Assembly: GCA_947628025.1 (NCBI GenBank)
Contig: CANQYH010000200.1
Coordinates: 1-5,977, forward strand
From: an uncultured Lachnospiraceae bacterium
Lineage (GTDB): Bacteria; Bacillota; Clostridia; Lachnospirales; Lachnospiraceae
Direction: 5' to 3'
DNA: 5,977 nucleotides
The notes beneath the pieces were generated by a model. That model was not told the DNA's origin and searched no databases. It saw only the letters and a list, made by a program, of their open reading frames with translations. A program made the position numbers and the translations under genes. Below, one piece after another: positions 1 through 5,619 of the stretch (position 1 is the stretch's first letter; the number at the start of each line of letters is the position of its first letter).

Positions 1-309
1 CGGCCACATATCGTAACCGGCTTTCGTGCTGACGATCAGCTCGTCCCGGTATGCCCCCATCTCCTCCCGGAGGATCCGCCCGAAGTTCGTCTCCGCGCTG
101 CCCGGCGCGGGACCGTAATTGTTCGCCAGATCAAAGTGCGTGATCCCGTGATCGAAAGCCGTAAAGCACAGCCGCTTCATATTTTCATAAGACGCCGTGT
201 CACCGAAATTATGCCAGAGTCCCAAAGACACCGCCGGCAGTTTTAGTCCGCTGGCCCCGCAGCGGTGATACGGCAGGGTCCCGTAACGTGTTTCTGATGC
301 CTGATACAT
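1..309 (-). CDS. yghZ: YghZ-type aldo/keto reductase (L-glyceraldehyde 3-phosphate reductase family), N-terminal part, cut by left edge
   Basis: This is the first 103 codons of a leftward gene whose 3' end lies outside the window. The product should be a cytosolic NADPH-dependent aldo/keto reductase of the AKR14/YghZ type, which reduces small aldehydes such as L-glyceraldehyde 3-phosphate and methylglyoxal. The visible part closely resembles E. coli YghZ as I remember it: RYG near residue 8, SLGLWHNFG at 28-36, GITHFDLANNYGP at 55-66, PGSAE at 69-73 and STKAGYDMWP at 94-103. Three of the four AKR catalytic residues can be seen, Asp60, Tyr65 and Lys96; the histidine would lie past the edge. 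The ATG at 309 has a strong GGAGGT ribosome-binding site at 316-321, seven bases upstream. It follows ruvB by 86 bases on the same strand, so it may be read through from ruvB or have its own promoter; I found no convincing promoter. The family call is firm, the exact substrate is inference. Confidence 0.9.
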   Translation of the reverse strand, partial: MYQASETRYGTLPYHRCGASGLKLPAVSLGLWHNFGDTASYENMKRLCFTAFDHGITHFDLANNYGPAPGSAETNFGRILREEMGAYRDELIVSTKAGYDMWP

Positions 310-341
310 AAAAATACCTCCGATCTGTCTATCTGAAATCC

Positions 342-362
342 GCGGCGGCCCGAAACCGCCGC
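342..362 (-). other. GC-rich hairpin between ruvB and the aldo/keto reductase
   Basis: A perfect 7-bp stem (342-348 pairs with 356-362) with a 7-base loop lies in the 86-base gap after the ruvB stop codon. In the leftward transcript the stem is followed by GGATTT and not by a real U-run. It is therefore at best a weak terminator or 3'-end stabilising structure, and it leaves room for read-through into the reductase gene. Confidence 0.3.
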
Positions 363-395
363 CCGTCGTTTGTCCCATATTCAGTGTCTGCCGCC

Positions 396-1394
396 TCAGT
401 CCGCAAAGTCCAGTCCCAGATGGCGGTAGGCGTTCTCCGTCGCGACCCGCCCCCGGGGCGTGCGGTTGATCAGTCCGTTCATCAAAAGATACGGCTCGTA
501 CACATCCTCCAGCGTGCCCGCATCCTCTCCCAGCGCCGCCGCCAGGGTCTCCAGCCCCACCGGCCCGCCGGAAAATTTATGGATGATCGTGGTCAGGATC
601 GCCCGGTCATTGTTGTCCAGTCCCAGCCGGTCCACATCCAGCATGTCCAGTGCGAAATCCGCCACTTCTTTCGTGATCACGCCGTCGTATTTCACCTGGG
701 CGAAATCCCGGACGCGCTTCAGCAGGCGGTTGGCCAGACGCGGCGTACCGCGGGACCGTTTGGCCAGTTCCATGGCCCCGTCCTCCTCGATCGTCACCCC
801 CAGGACTTTCGCGGAACGCAGTATGATCGTCTTTAATTCCCCGGGCGTATAAAACTCCATCTTCTGCACCACGCCGAAGCGGTCCCGCAGCGGGGCCGTC
901 AAAAGTCCTGCCCGCGTCGTCGCTCCCACCAGCGTAAAATGCGGCAGCTCGAGATGAAGCGAGCGCGCGGAAGAATCCTTGCCCAGCATGATATCGATGG
1001 CAAAATCCTCCATGGCCGGATACAGCACTTCCTCCACCTGGCGGTTCAGGCGGTGGATCTCGTCCACAAAGAGGACGTCCCCCTCCTGCAGGCCGTTGAG
1101 AACCGCGACCATCTCGCCGGGCTTTTCGATCGCCGGCCCCGACGTGATCTTGATATTCGCGCCCATCTCATTGGCGATGATGCCGGCCAGCGTGGTCTTG
1201 CCCAGCCCGGGCGGCCCGTAAAACAGCACATGATCCAGAGACTCCCTCCTGGATCTGGCCGCGTCGATGTAGATCTTCATCATGGACTTCAGCCGTTCCT
1301 GCCCGATATACTCTTCCAGCCGCTGGGGCCGCAGCGTCGACTCCACTTTCTCGTCTTCCGCCGTCAGTTCCGTATTTATGATCTTTCGCTCCAT
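396..1394 (-). CDS. ruvB: Holliday junction branch migration ATPase RuvB
   Basis: RuvB is the hexameric AAA+ motor that, loaded by RuvA, drives branch migration of Holliday junctions in recombination and repair of stalled forks. The 332-residue product has the full family layout: Walker A GPPGLGKT at 60-67, Walker B with DEIH at 111-114, sensor 1 GATTRAG at 157-163, arginine finger in PLRDRFG (Arg170), sensor 2 GTPR at 216-219, and a C-terminal winged helix with RTPRGR at 311-316. Length fits the family (about 330-340). I chose the ATG at 1394 because MERKIINTE matches how Firmicutes RuvB proteins begin. A GTG at 1421 would add nine residues but has no ribosome-binding site. The AGGA before the ATG (1399-1402) is only four bases away, which is short. 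It lies 160 bases downstream of ruvA, a longer gap than usual that holds a large inverted repeat. Transcription probably comes from the ruvA promoter. Confidence 0.97.
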   Translation of the reverse strand: MERKIINTELTAEDEKVESTLRPQRLEEYIGQERLKSMMKIYIDAARSRRESLDHVLFYGPPGLGKTTLAGIIANEMGANIKITSGPAIEKPGEMVAVLNGLQEGDVLFVDEIHRLNRQVEEVLYPAMEDFAIDIMLGKDSSARSLHLELPHFTLVGATTRAGLLTAPLRDRFGVVQKMEFYTPGELKTIILRSAKVLGVTIEEDGAMELAKRSRGTPRLANRLLKRVRDFAQVKYDGVITKEVADFALDMLDVDRLGLDNNDRAILTTIIHKFSGGPVGLETLAAALGEDAGTLEDVYEPYLLMNGLINRTPRGRVATENAYRHLGLDFAD

Positions 1395-1421
1395 ATGATC
1401 CTGCCCATCCGATCCATGCAC

Positions 1422-1498
1422 CCGGTCCGTACCGTGTGCGCTCTGTTTTTACTATCCCTGTTCTATACACAGGCGCACGGCACACTCTCGCGGACCGG
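1422..1498 (-). repeat. 77-base imperfect inverted repeat in the ruvA-ruvB gap, potential leader structure for ruvB
   Basis: The outer arms are a perfect 8-bp pair (1422-1429 with 1491-1498, CCGGTCCG/CGGACCGG). Inside them a 6-bp pair (1436-1441 with 1473-1478) and a short 1430-1433/1479-1482 pair extend the stem with two bulges, giving about 18 pairs in the leftward transcript. A second pairing is possible between 1434-1438 and 1481-1485, so two alternative folds compete. The apical part is AT-rich and contains a small CTGT/ACAG hairpin and a TATAGA. The stem ends one base before the in-frame GTG at 1421 and 27 bases before the ruvB ATG. No U-run follows it, so it is not a standard intrinsic terminator. 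A role in ruvB mRNA stability or translation is a guess. Confidence 0.55.
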
Positions 1499-1554
1499 AA
1501 CGCTTCCTTTCTAACCTTTCAGACTCAAGGCCCCCTCCTGGTATCTGCGTCCGC

Positions 1555-2166
1555 CTAGATCAGGTACCGCAGCGACGCTTTCAGTATCTGCTCCGCGGTC
1601 ATGTCCTCCGACGCCGCCTGGCGCACCGCTTTCACCGCTTCCGTCTGGGAATACCCCAGAGCCACCAGCGCTTCGACCGCCTCTTTCCCTGCGCCGCTCA
1701 CGCCTGCCGCAGCCTGCTGCGCCGCGGCCGCGCTCTCTCCGGACAGGGACAGCGGCACATCCTCCGCGGAGACCTTTTCTTTCAGATCCAGGATCACTCT
1801 CTGCGCCGTCCGGATCCCGATCCCCGGCGCGCGGGAGATCGCTTTCGCATCCCCGGTCAGGATCGCCAGCCGCAGATCCGCCGGACTTAACGCCGACAGG
1901 ATCGCCAGCGCGCCTTTCGGTCCCACGCCGTTGACGCCCAGCAGCCGTTTAAACATCCTAAGGTCCTGGCGGCTGCCGAACCCGTACAGCGTCATGGCGT
2001 CCTCCTGCACCCGCAGATACGTATAGATCCGCACTTCGCTGCCCAGCGGCGGCAGCGTCTCCAGAAGCGGCAGAGGCACATGGATATTGTAGCCCACGTT
2101 TCCCGCTTCCACCACGATCCGGTCCTCGTCCACCTCCGCCAGCGGCCCTCTAATATATGAAATCAT
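1555..2166 (-). CDS. ruvA: Holliday junction branch migration complex subunit RuvA
   Basis: RuvA binds the four-way junction as a tetramer and loads RuvB rings onto opposite arms. The 203-residue product has the same length as E. coli RuvA. Residues 1-63 form the OB-fold domain, with Glu55-Asp56 at the position of the acidic pin that separates strands at the crossover. Two helix-hairpin-helix motifs follow: LLGVNGVGPKGAL at 75-87 and APGIGIRTAQRVILDLKEKV at 113-132. An Ala-rich flexible linker (about 140-160) joins the C-terminal RuvB-binding domain (161-203). I chose the ATG at 2166 because MISYIRGPL is the canonical start and an AAAGGAA lies nine bases upstream. The reading frame stays open to a TTG at 2253, but that would place the promoter inside the gene. 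It is the first gene of ruvAB, behind a promoter and a LexA-like box, which points to SOS induction as in B. subtilis. Confidence 0.97.
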   Translation of the reverse strand: MISYIRGPLAEVDEDRIVVEAGNVGYNIHVPLPLLETLPPLGSEVRIYTYLRVQEDAMTLYGFGSRQDLRMFKRLLGVNGVGPKGALAILSALSPADLRLAILTGDAKAISRAPGIGIRTAQRVILDLKEKVSAEDVPLSLSGESAAAAQQAAAGVSGAGKEAVEALVALGYSQTEAVKAVRQAASEDMTAEQILKASLRYLI

Positions 2167-2224
2167 GCGTTTCGGTTCCTTTCCTGCGGCCGCGCCGCCG
2201 TCTCCGGCCCACAGCCGTATCTTC

Positions 2225-2253
2225 ATCTTACCATACGGCCGTTTCCTTTGCAA
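2225..2253 (-). promoter_or_regulatory. Probable sigma-A promoter of ruvAB
   Basis: Read leftward, a TTGCAA -35 box (2248-2253) is separated by exactly 17 bases from a TAAGAT -10 box (2225-2230). Each matches four of six consensus positions. Transcription would begin near 2218, giving a leader of about 50 bases before the ruvA ATG at 2166. It lies just downstream of the LexA-like operator, which supports the assignment. Confidence 0.6.
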
Positions 2254-2260
2254 GCGCTAT

Positions 2261-2274
2261 CGAACAAATATTCT
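2261..2274 (+). promoter_or_regulatory. Putative LexA/DinR (SOS) operator upstream of ruvA
   Basis: CGAACAAATATTCT fits the Bacillus LexA consensus CGAACRNRYGTTYC at 12 of 14 positions (my comparison by eye). The core GAAC-N4-GTTC has a single mismatch in the right half. The site is palindromic, so strand is nominal. It lies seven bases upstream of the ruvAB -35 box and 16 bases past the stop codon of the preceding gene. ruvAB is a LexA target in both E. coli and B. subtilis, so position and gene agree with SOS control. Confidence 0.6.
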
Positions 2275-2289
2275 GGTACCTGCCGCAGG

Positions 2290-3441
2290 CTACGCCTCGT
2301 GATACGAATCCAGGAAATGATGGCGGACCCCGTTCTGCTTATAGGAAATGACCGTCTCCAGATTGACGTTCTCCACGCTGCGGAATATGTTCTTTTCGAT
2401 CAGCGGGTCCGTTTCCGCCAGCCGCCGGATCAGCGCCTTGATCTCCCCGCGCTTTGAACCCTGCTCCGTCCCTCCGCAGGAGACGCAGCTTTCCGTCAGG
2501 CGGCAGGCGCACTGGATGAAATGCAGGCCGTTATGGTCCCTCCAGCGGATGATGTCCCGCTCGCGGACCAGATACAAGGGCCGGATCAGCTCCATCCCCT
2601 CGAAATTCGTGCTGTGGAGCTTGGGCATCATGGTCTGGATCTGCGCGCCGTAGAGCATCCCCATCAAAATGGTCTCGATCACATCGTCGTAATGATGGCC
2701 CAGCGCGATCTTATTGCAGCCCAGCTCCCTGGCCTGGCTGTAGAGGTATCCCCTGCGCATCCTGGCGCAGAGATAGCAGGGCGCGCCGGACTGCCCCGCC
2801 ACGATATCAAAGATCTCCGTCTTAAAGGTCCGGATCGGAACGCCCAGAAGCTTCGCGTTTTCCGTCACCGTCCGGTAATTCAGCTCGTTATAGCCGGGAT
2901 CCATCACCAGAAAGACCGCGTCAAAGTTCCGCTTTCCGTGCCGCAGAAGCTCCTGGAACAGCTTCGCCATCAGCATGGAATCCTTGCCGCCGGAAATGCA
3001 GACGGCGATCCGGTCCCCGTCCTCGATCAGGCGGTACTCGTTGATCGCCTTTACAAACGGCGTCCACAGTTCCTTACGGTAGGTTTTAATGATGCTGCGC
3101 TCCGCCTGGGCGCGCCGCTCGTCCGCCCGGGCCTCGTCCTCCGCCATCCTCTGAAGCTCCCTCCGCAGATAGCCCCGGTATCCGCCGCGGATGCTGTAAG
3201 CGGTGCGCCCCAGACCGTCCAGCGCCTCCGCCAGCTCCAGGGATCTCTCCCCGGTATGGCACAGCAGATAGAGCGGTTCGTCTGCCAACGCCGCAAACTC
3301 CGAAAGCTCCGCTTCCTCATAGGGAATGTTCTCGGCCCCGGGATAAGAGCCCTTTTCAAAATGATCCCTGCTCCGGATATCGACGATGCGCTTTTTTCCC
3401 GGGACCCTCTCCAGCTCTTCGATCTCAATCTCGCGAATCAT
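2290..3441 (-). CDS. Rhodanese domain fused to a TtcA-family PP-loop tRNA sulfurtransferase
   Basis: The 383-residue product joins two sulfur-handling domains. Residues 1-95 are a rhodanese domain with DIRS at 21-24 and the active-site loop CHTGERS at 61-67, Cys61 being the persulfide cysteine. A charged linker (95-125) leads to an adenylating PP-loop ATPase: SGGKDS at 150-155, CYLCARMRRG with Cys222 and Cys225, and GHHYDD at 248-253. This order matches TtcA, which thiolates C32 of certain tRNAs using a [4Fe-4S] cluster held by a CxxC pair and a third cysteine. Here the third-cysteine region is cysteine-rich (Cys311, 313, 319, 322). I infer that the rhodanese passes sulfur to the PP-loop domain; the exact nucleoside (s2C32 or another) is not proven. 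The ATG at 3441 overlaps the 3' end of tcdA by 17 bases, suggesting translational coupling, with a GGGAAAGGGA-type site inside tcdA. It could also be a TtcA-like paralogue with a different target. Confidence 0.88.
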   Translation of the reverse strand: MIREIEIEELERVPGKKRIVDIRSRDHFEKGSYPGAENIPYEEAELSEFAALADEPLYLLCHTGERSLELAEALDGLGRTAYSIRGGYRGYLRRELQRMAEDEARADERRAQAERSIIKTYRKELWTPFVKAINEYRLIEDGDRIAVCISGGKDSMLMAKLFQELLRHGKRNFDAVFLVMDPGYNELNYRTVTENAKLLGVPIRTFKTEIFDIVAGQSGAPCYLCARMRRGYLYSQARELGCNKIALGHHYDDVIETILMGMLYGAQIQTMMPKLHSTNFEGMELIRPLYLVRERDIIRWRDHNGLHFIQCACRLTESCVSCGGTEQGSKRGEIKALIRRLAETDPLIEKNIFRSVENVNLETVISYKQNGVRHHFLDSYHEA

Positions 3442-4192
3442 GCTTTCTTCCCTTTCCCGCGGCCAGATCCTTTATGACCTCGCCGGCAATGATCAGCCCC
3501 GCGGCGGACGGCACGAACGCCGTGCTGCCCGAAACCGCCCTGCGGACCGTCCCGTTATTTTCTGTATTTTCGTCCGTTCCCAGCTCCTCCGCACCGGCAG
3601 CGGCCCGCAGGGGAGGTTCCTCCGAATAGACGACTTTCAATTTTTCAATTCCGCGCCGTTTCAGCTCTTTCCGCATCACCCTGGCTAACGGATCCATTTT
3701 CGTCTGATAAATGTCCGCTACCCGCAGCGCGGTCGGATCCAGCTTATTCCCCGCTCCCATGCTGCTGATGGCCGGCGTATGCGTTTCCGCGCATTTCACG
3801 GCCAGCGCCAGCTTCGCGGACACCGTATCCACGGCGTCGACCACATAATCGTAATCCGCGAATGGAAATTCGGAGGCGTTTTCCGGCAGGAAGAAGCAGG
3901 TATGCAGCCTCACCTCCGCTTCCGGATGGATCTCCAGGATCCGTTCTTTCATCACTTCCGTTTTAAATCTTCCCAGCGTTTTGTGCGTCGCAATGATCTG
4001 CCGGTTCAGATTGGTCAGGCTGACCCGGTCATGGTCGACCAGATCCAGCGCGCCGATCCCGCTGCGCGCCAGGGCCTCGCAGACATAGCCGCCTACGCCG
4101 CCGATCCCGAACACCGCCACGCGGGCGCGTGCCAGACGTTCCATCGCCGCTTTGCCCAAAAGCAGTTCTGTTCTTGAAAACTGACCCGACAT
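3425..4192 (-). CDS. tcdA: tRNA threonylcarbamoyladenosine dehydratase TcdA (E1-like ThiF/MoeB family)
   Basis: TcdA (CsdL/YgdL) uses ATP to dehydrate t6A at tRNA position 37 into the cyclic form ct6A, improving decoding of ANN codons. The 255-residue product has the E1-like fold: nucleotide-binding GIGGVGG at 29-35, LVDHDRVSLTNLNRQ at 51-65 with Asp53/Asp55 and Asn63-Arg64, DAVDTVSAK at 119-127, and MGAGNKLDPT at 145-154. The ending STAFVPSAAGLIIAGEVI at 223-240 is also typical of TcdA and separates it from ThiF and MoeB. It lacks the paired CxxC zinc motifs of MoeB. A low-complexity acidic stretch at about 196-214 precedes this last segment. The ATG at 4192 has a strong GGAGG (4200-4204) seven bases upstream. 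It heads the leftward group and overlaps the next gene, another tRNA-modifying enzyme. I found no convincing promoter in the 163 bases before it. Confidence 0.93.
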   Translation of the reverse strand: MSGQFSRTELLLGKAAMERLARARVAVFGIGGVGGYVCEALARSGIGALDLVDHDRVSLTNLNRQIIATHKTLGRFKTEVMKERILEIHPEAEVRLHTCFFLPENASEFPFADYDYVVDAVDTVSAKLALAVKCAETHTPAISSMGAGNKLDPTALRVADIYQTKMDPLARVMRKELKRRGIEKLKVVYSEEPPLRAAAGAEELGTDENTENNGTVRRAVSGSTAFVPSAAGLIIAGEVIKDLAAGKGRKHDSRD

Positions 4193-4289
4193 AATACTTC
4201 CTCCATTCCGACCGGTTCCGCATCATTGTCCAATGCCGTTAAGCGGCGGCACAGCGGCAGAAAATTTGCCGTTTCCTCCGGATCCGTTG

Positions 4290-4318
4290 TTCCCAAGCAT
4301 TTCATTTTCTGTTATAAT
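4290..4318 (+). promoter_or_regulatory. Promoter of the exonuclease gene, extended -10 type
   Basis: A perfect TATAAT (4313-4318) is preceded by TGT (4310-4312), giving an extended -10 element. Exactly 17 bases upstream lies TTCCCA (4290-4295), which matches four of six -35 positions. Transcription would start near 4325, about 30 bases before the ATG at 4356. It lies in the divergent gap with tcdA and is the clearest promoter in the window. Confidence 0.75.
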
Positions 4319-4342
4319 AAAACCGTTTCCCGATGTACGCAG

Positions 4343-4348
4343 AAAGGA
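4343..4348 (+). promoter_or_regulatory. Ribosome-binding site that fixes the exonuclease start
   Basis: AAAGGA lies seven bases before the ATG at 4356. The frame is open back to an ATG at 4233, but that one has no such site and lies upstream of the promoter, so 4356 is the start. Confidence 0.75.
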
Positions 4349-4355
4349 TTTGACC

Positions 4356-5447
4356 ATGATCACGGTTGAAAACGATTTCACATTTCCGGATTCCTATCCG
4401 CTAAAACGGCTGGGCCGGCCGGAAGACCTGCTGTTTTTCGATATCGAAACGACCGGCTTTTCCGGAGACTATTCGCAGCTGTACCTGATCGGCTGCGCGT
4501 ATTTCCGAAACGGCGGCTGGCGTCTCATCCAATGGTTCGCAGACCGCTCCGACGCCGAAAAAGATCTGCTGACAGCCTTTTTCGGTTTCCTGCGCTCCTT
4601 TTCCACCCTCGTCCATTTCAACGGCGACGGCTTCGATCTCCCTTATCTGCTGAAACGCTGCCAGGCCTGCGGGCTTCCCTATGACTTCTCCGGAATAACC
4701 AGCGTCGATCTCTACAAAAAGATACGGCCCTACCGCAGCCGTCTGGCTTTAGACAGCCTGAAGCAGAAATCCATCGAGCGCTTCCTCGGCATTCACCGTC
4801 AGGACCGCTTCAGCGGCGGAGAGCTGATCGAAGTCTATCATCATTACCTGGATACCCGCGAGGAGCGGCTCTATGATCTGCTGATGCTCCATAACCGGGA
4901 GGACCTGGAGGGCATGCCCCTGATCCTCCCCATCCTCTACTATCCGGATTTCTTCGAGGGTTCTTTCGCCCTCTCCGGTCAAACGGTAGGAGCGGACGGA
5001 CCCGTTTCGGGTGCGTCAAAATATCTCGGCCTGAGCCTGACCGGCTGCTGCGCTCTCCCCGTCCCTATCCGCTGGGACGGCTCTTTCTGCGGCCTGCCCT
5101 ATCATGCCTGTGCCGACGGAAACAGATTGAGCCTGTCTCTGCCCCTGTATGAGGGGACTCTGAAATATTTTTACGACGACTACCAAAACTATTACTATCT
5201 GCCCTGCGAGGACCGGGCCGTCCATAAAAGCGTCGGCGAATTTGTGGAAAGATCCGCCCGAAAAAAGGCCACGCCCCAGACCTGCTACGTTCCCAAGACC
5301 TCGCTGTACCTCCCGCAGCCCGCCCCCATATGGGAACCGGCTTTCCGGGAATCCTACCGTGCGAAAACCGTTTACGCCGAATACGCGCCCGGCCTGCTGG
5401 AGTCCCCCGAGGCCCTGGACGCCTATCTGCGCGCTCTTCTGGGGTGA
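4356..5447 (+). CDS. DEDDh exonuclease of the YprB/MrfB type with an uncharacterised C-terminal domain
   Basis: The 363-residue product carries an RNase H-like DEDD exonuclease domain (about 15-200). FFDIETTG at 27-34 supplies Asp29 and Glu31, NGDGFDLPYL at 89-98 supplies Asp94, and HNREDLEGM at 179-187 supplies His179 and Asp183, making it the DEDDh subtype. The family (COG3359) includes B. subtilis YprB, renamed MrfB, which works with the helicase MrfA in repair of mitomycin C damage. The intervals between catalytic residues here (65 and 154) agree well with those I recall for MrfB (65 and 155). The part from about 222 to 363 is rich in Tyr and Pro, with YFYDDYQNYYYLP at 271-283 and HKSVGEFVE at 290-298. 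It does not look like the TPR tail of MrfB and I cannot assign it. No helicase gene is adjacent. There is no signal peptide, so it is probably cytosolic. Its substrate, DNA or RNA, cannot be read from sequence. Confidence 0.85.
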   Translation: MITVENDFTFPDSYPLKRLGRPEDLLFFDIETTGFSGDYSQLYLIGCAYFRNGGWRLIQWFADRSDAEKDLLTAFFGFLRSFSTLVHFNGDGFDLPYLLKRCQACGLPYDFSGITSVDLYKKIRPYRSRLALDSLKQKSIERFLGIHRQDRFSGGELIEVYHHYLDTREERLYDLLMLHNREDLEGMPLILPILYYPDFFEGSFALSGQTVGADGPVSGASKYLGLSLTGCCALPVPIRWDGSFCGLPYHACADGNRLSLSLPLYEGTLKYFYDDYQNYYYLPCEDRAVHKSVGEFVERSARKKATPQTCYVPKTSLYLPQPAPIWEPAFRESYRAKTVYAEYAPGLLESPEALDAYLRALLG

Positions 5448-5516
5448 ATATCTGTATTGTGTCCTTTGCCAGAAAATGCCCGCCGGACGCCTATCTGTGT
5501 GCCTTTCTGAGGTGAA
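5417..5516 (+). repeat. Diverged direct repeat of the exonuclease 3' end
   Basis: The last bases of the exonuclease gene with its stop codon (5417-5448) recur 68 bases downstream at 5485-5516, with 27 of 32 positions identical by my count and no gaps. Both copies can encode a DAYL-type ending followed by TGA (DAYLRALLG and DAYLCAFLR). The 68-base offset puts the second copy in another frame relative to the gene. The 36 bases between the copies show no similarity to the gene. Confidence 0.7.
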
Positions 5517-5619
5517 CCCGCGGCCTCGGACGCAGGCGGCCGTCCGGCGCAGTCTAAGTCAAGCACCGCGCCGCCGGTCCTCCCGTTATTTTGAACCGGA
5601 TCCGGTCCCCGCTGCGGCC
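5448..5619. other. Convergent intergenic region without a clear terminator
   Basis: These 172 bases separate two genes that face each other. They hold the second copy of the exonuclease tail, a 9-bp inverted repeat (5481-5489 with 5541-5549, 51 bases apart), a competing 5-bp stem (5527-5531 with 5542-5546), and a perfect 12-base palindrome ACCGGATCCGGT (5595-5606). None of the stems is followed by a U-run in either direction, so I cannot place an intrinsic terminator. No reading frame here looks like a gene. Confidence 0.5.

Noticed and set aside
384..836. A 150-codon open frame on the + strand opposite the ruvB 3' part
   Set aside because: Antisense shadow of ruvB with no family resemblance.
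1458..1476. TATAGA in the ruvA-ruvB gap as the -10 of a separate ruvB promoter
   Set aside because: No acceptable -35 box is found 16 to 18 bases upstream, so the hexamer alone is not enough.
1497..1507. GGAACGCTTCC as a second LexA box before ruvB
   Set aside because: It is palindromic but has a 3-base centre and TTCC/GGAA halves that do not fit GAAC-N4-GTTC.
939..1514. A 191-codon open frame on the + strand opposite ruvB
   Set aside because: Antisense shadow of ruvB; its composition mirrors the RuvB codons and no known domain is visible.
2167..2253. N-terminal extension of RuvA to a TTG start
   Set aside because: It would contain the promoter -10 box, has no family similarity, and the canonical MISYI start with a ribosome-binding site lies downstream.
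2521..3477. A 318-codon open frame on the + strand opposite the thiolase gene
   Set aside because: It is a shadow of a well-recognised gene on the other strand, kept open by high GC at third positions. It has no ribosome-binding site and resembles no family.
4233..4355. N-terminal extension of the exonuclease to the ATG at 4233
   Set aside because: That ATG lies upstream of the likely promoter and has no ribosome-binding site; the added residues look like translated intergenic DNA.
5330..5515. A 61-codon + strand frame over the exonuclease 3' end
   Set aside because: It mostly overlaps the exonuclease gene in another frame and has no start signal; its tail is explained by the 32-base duplicate.
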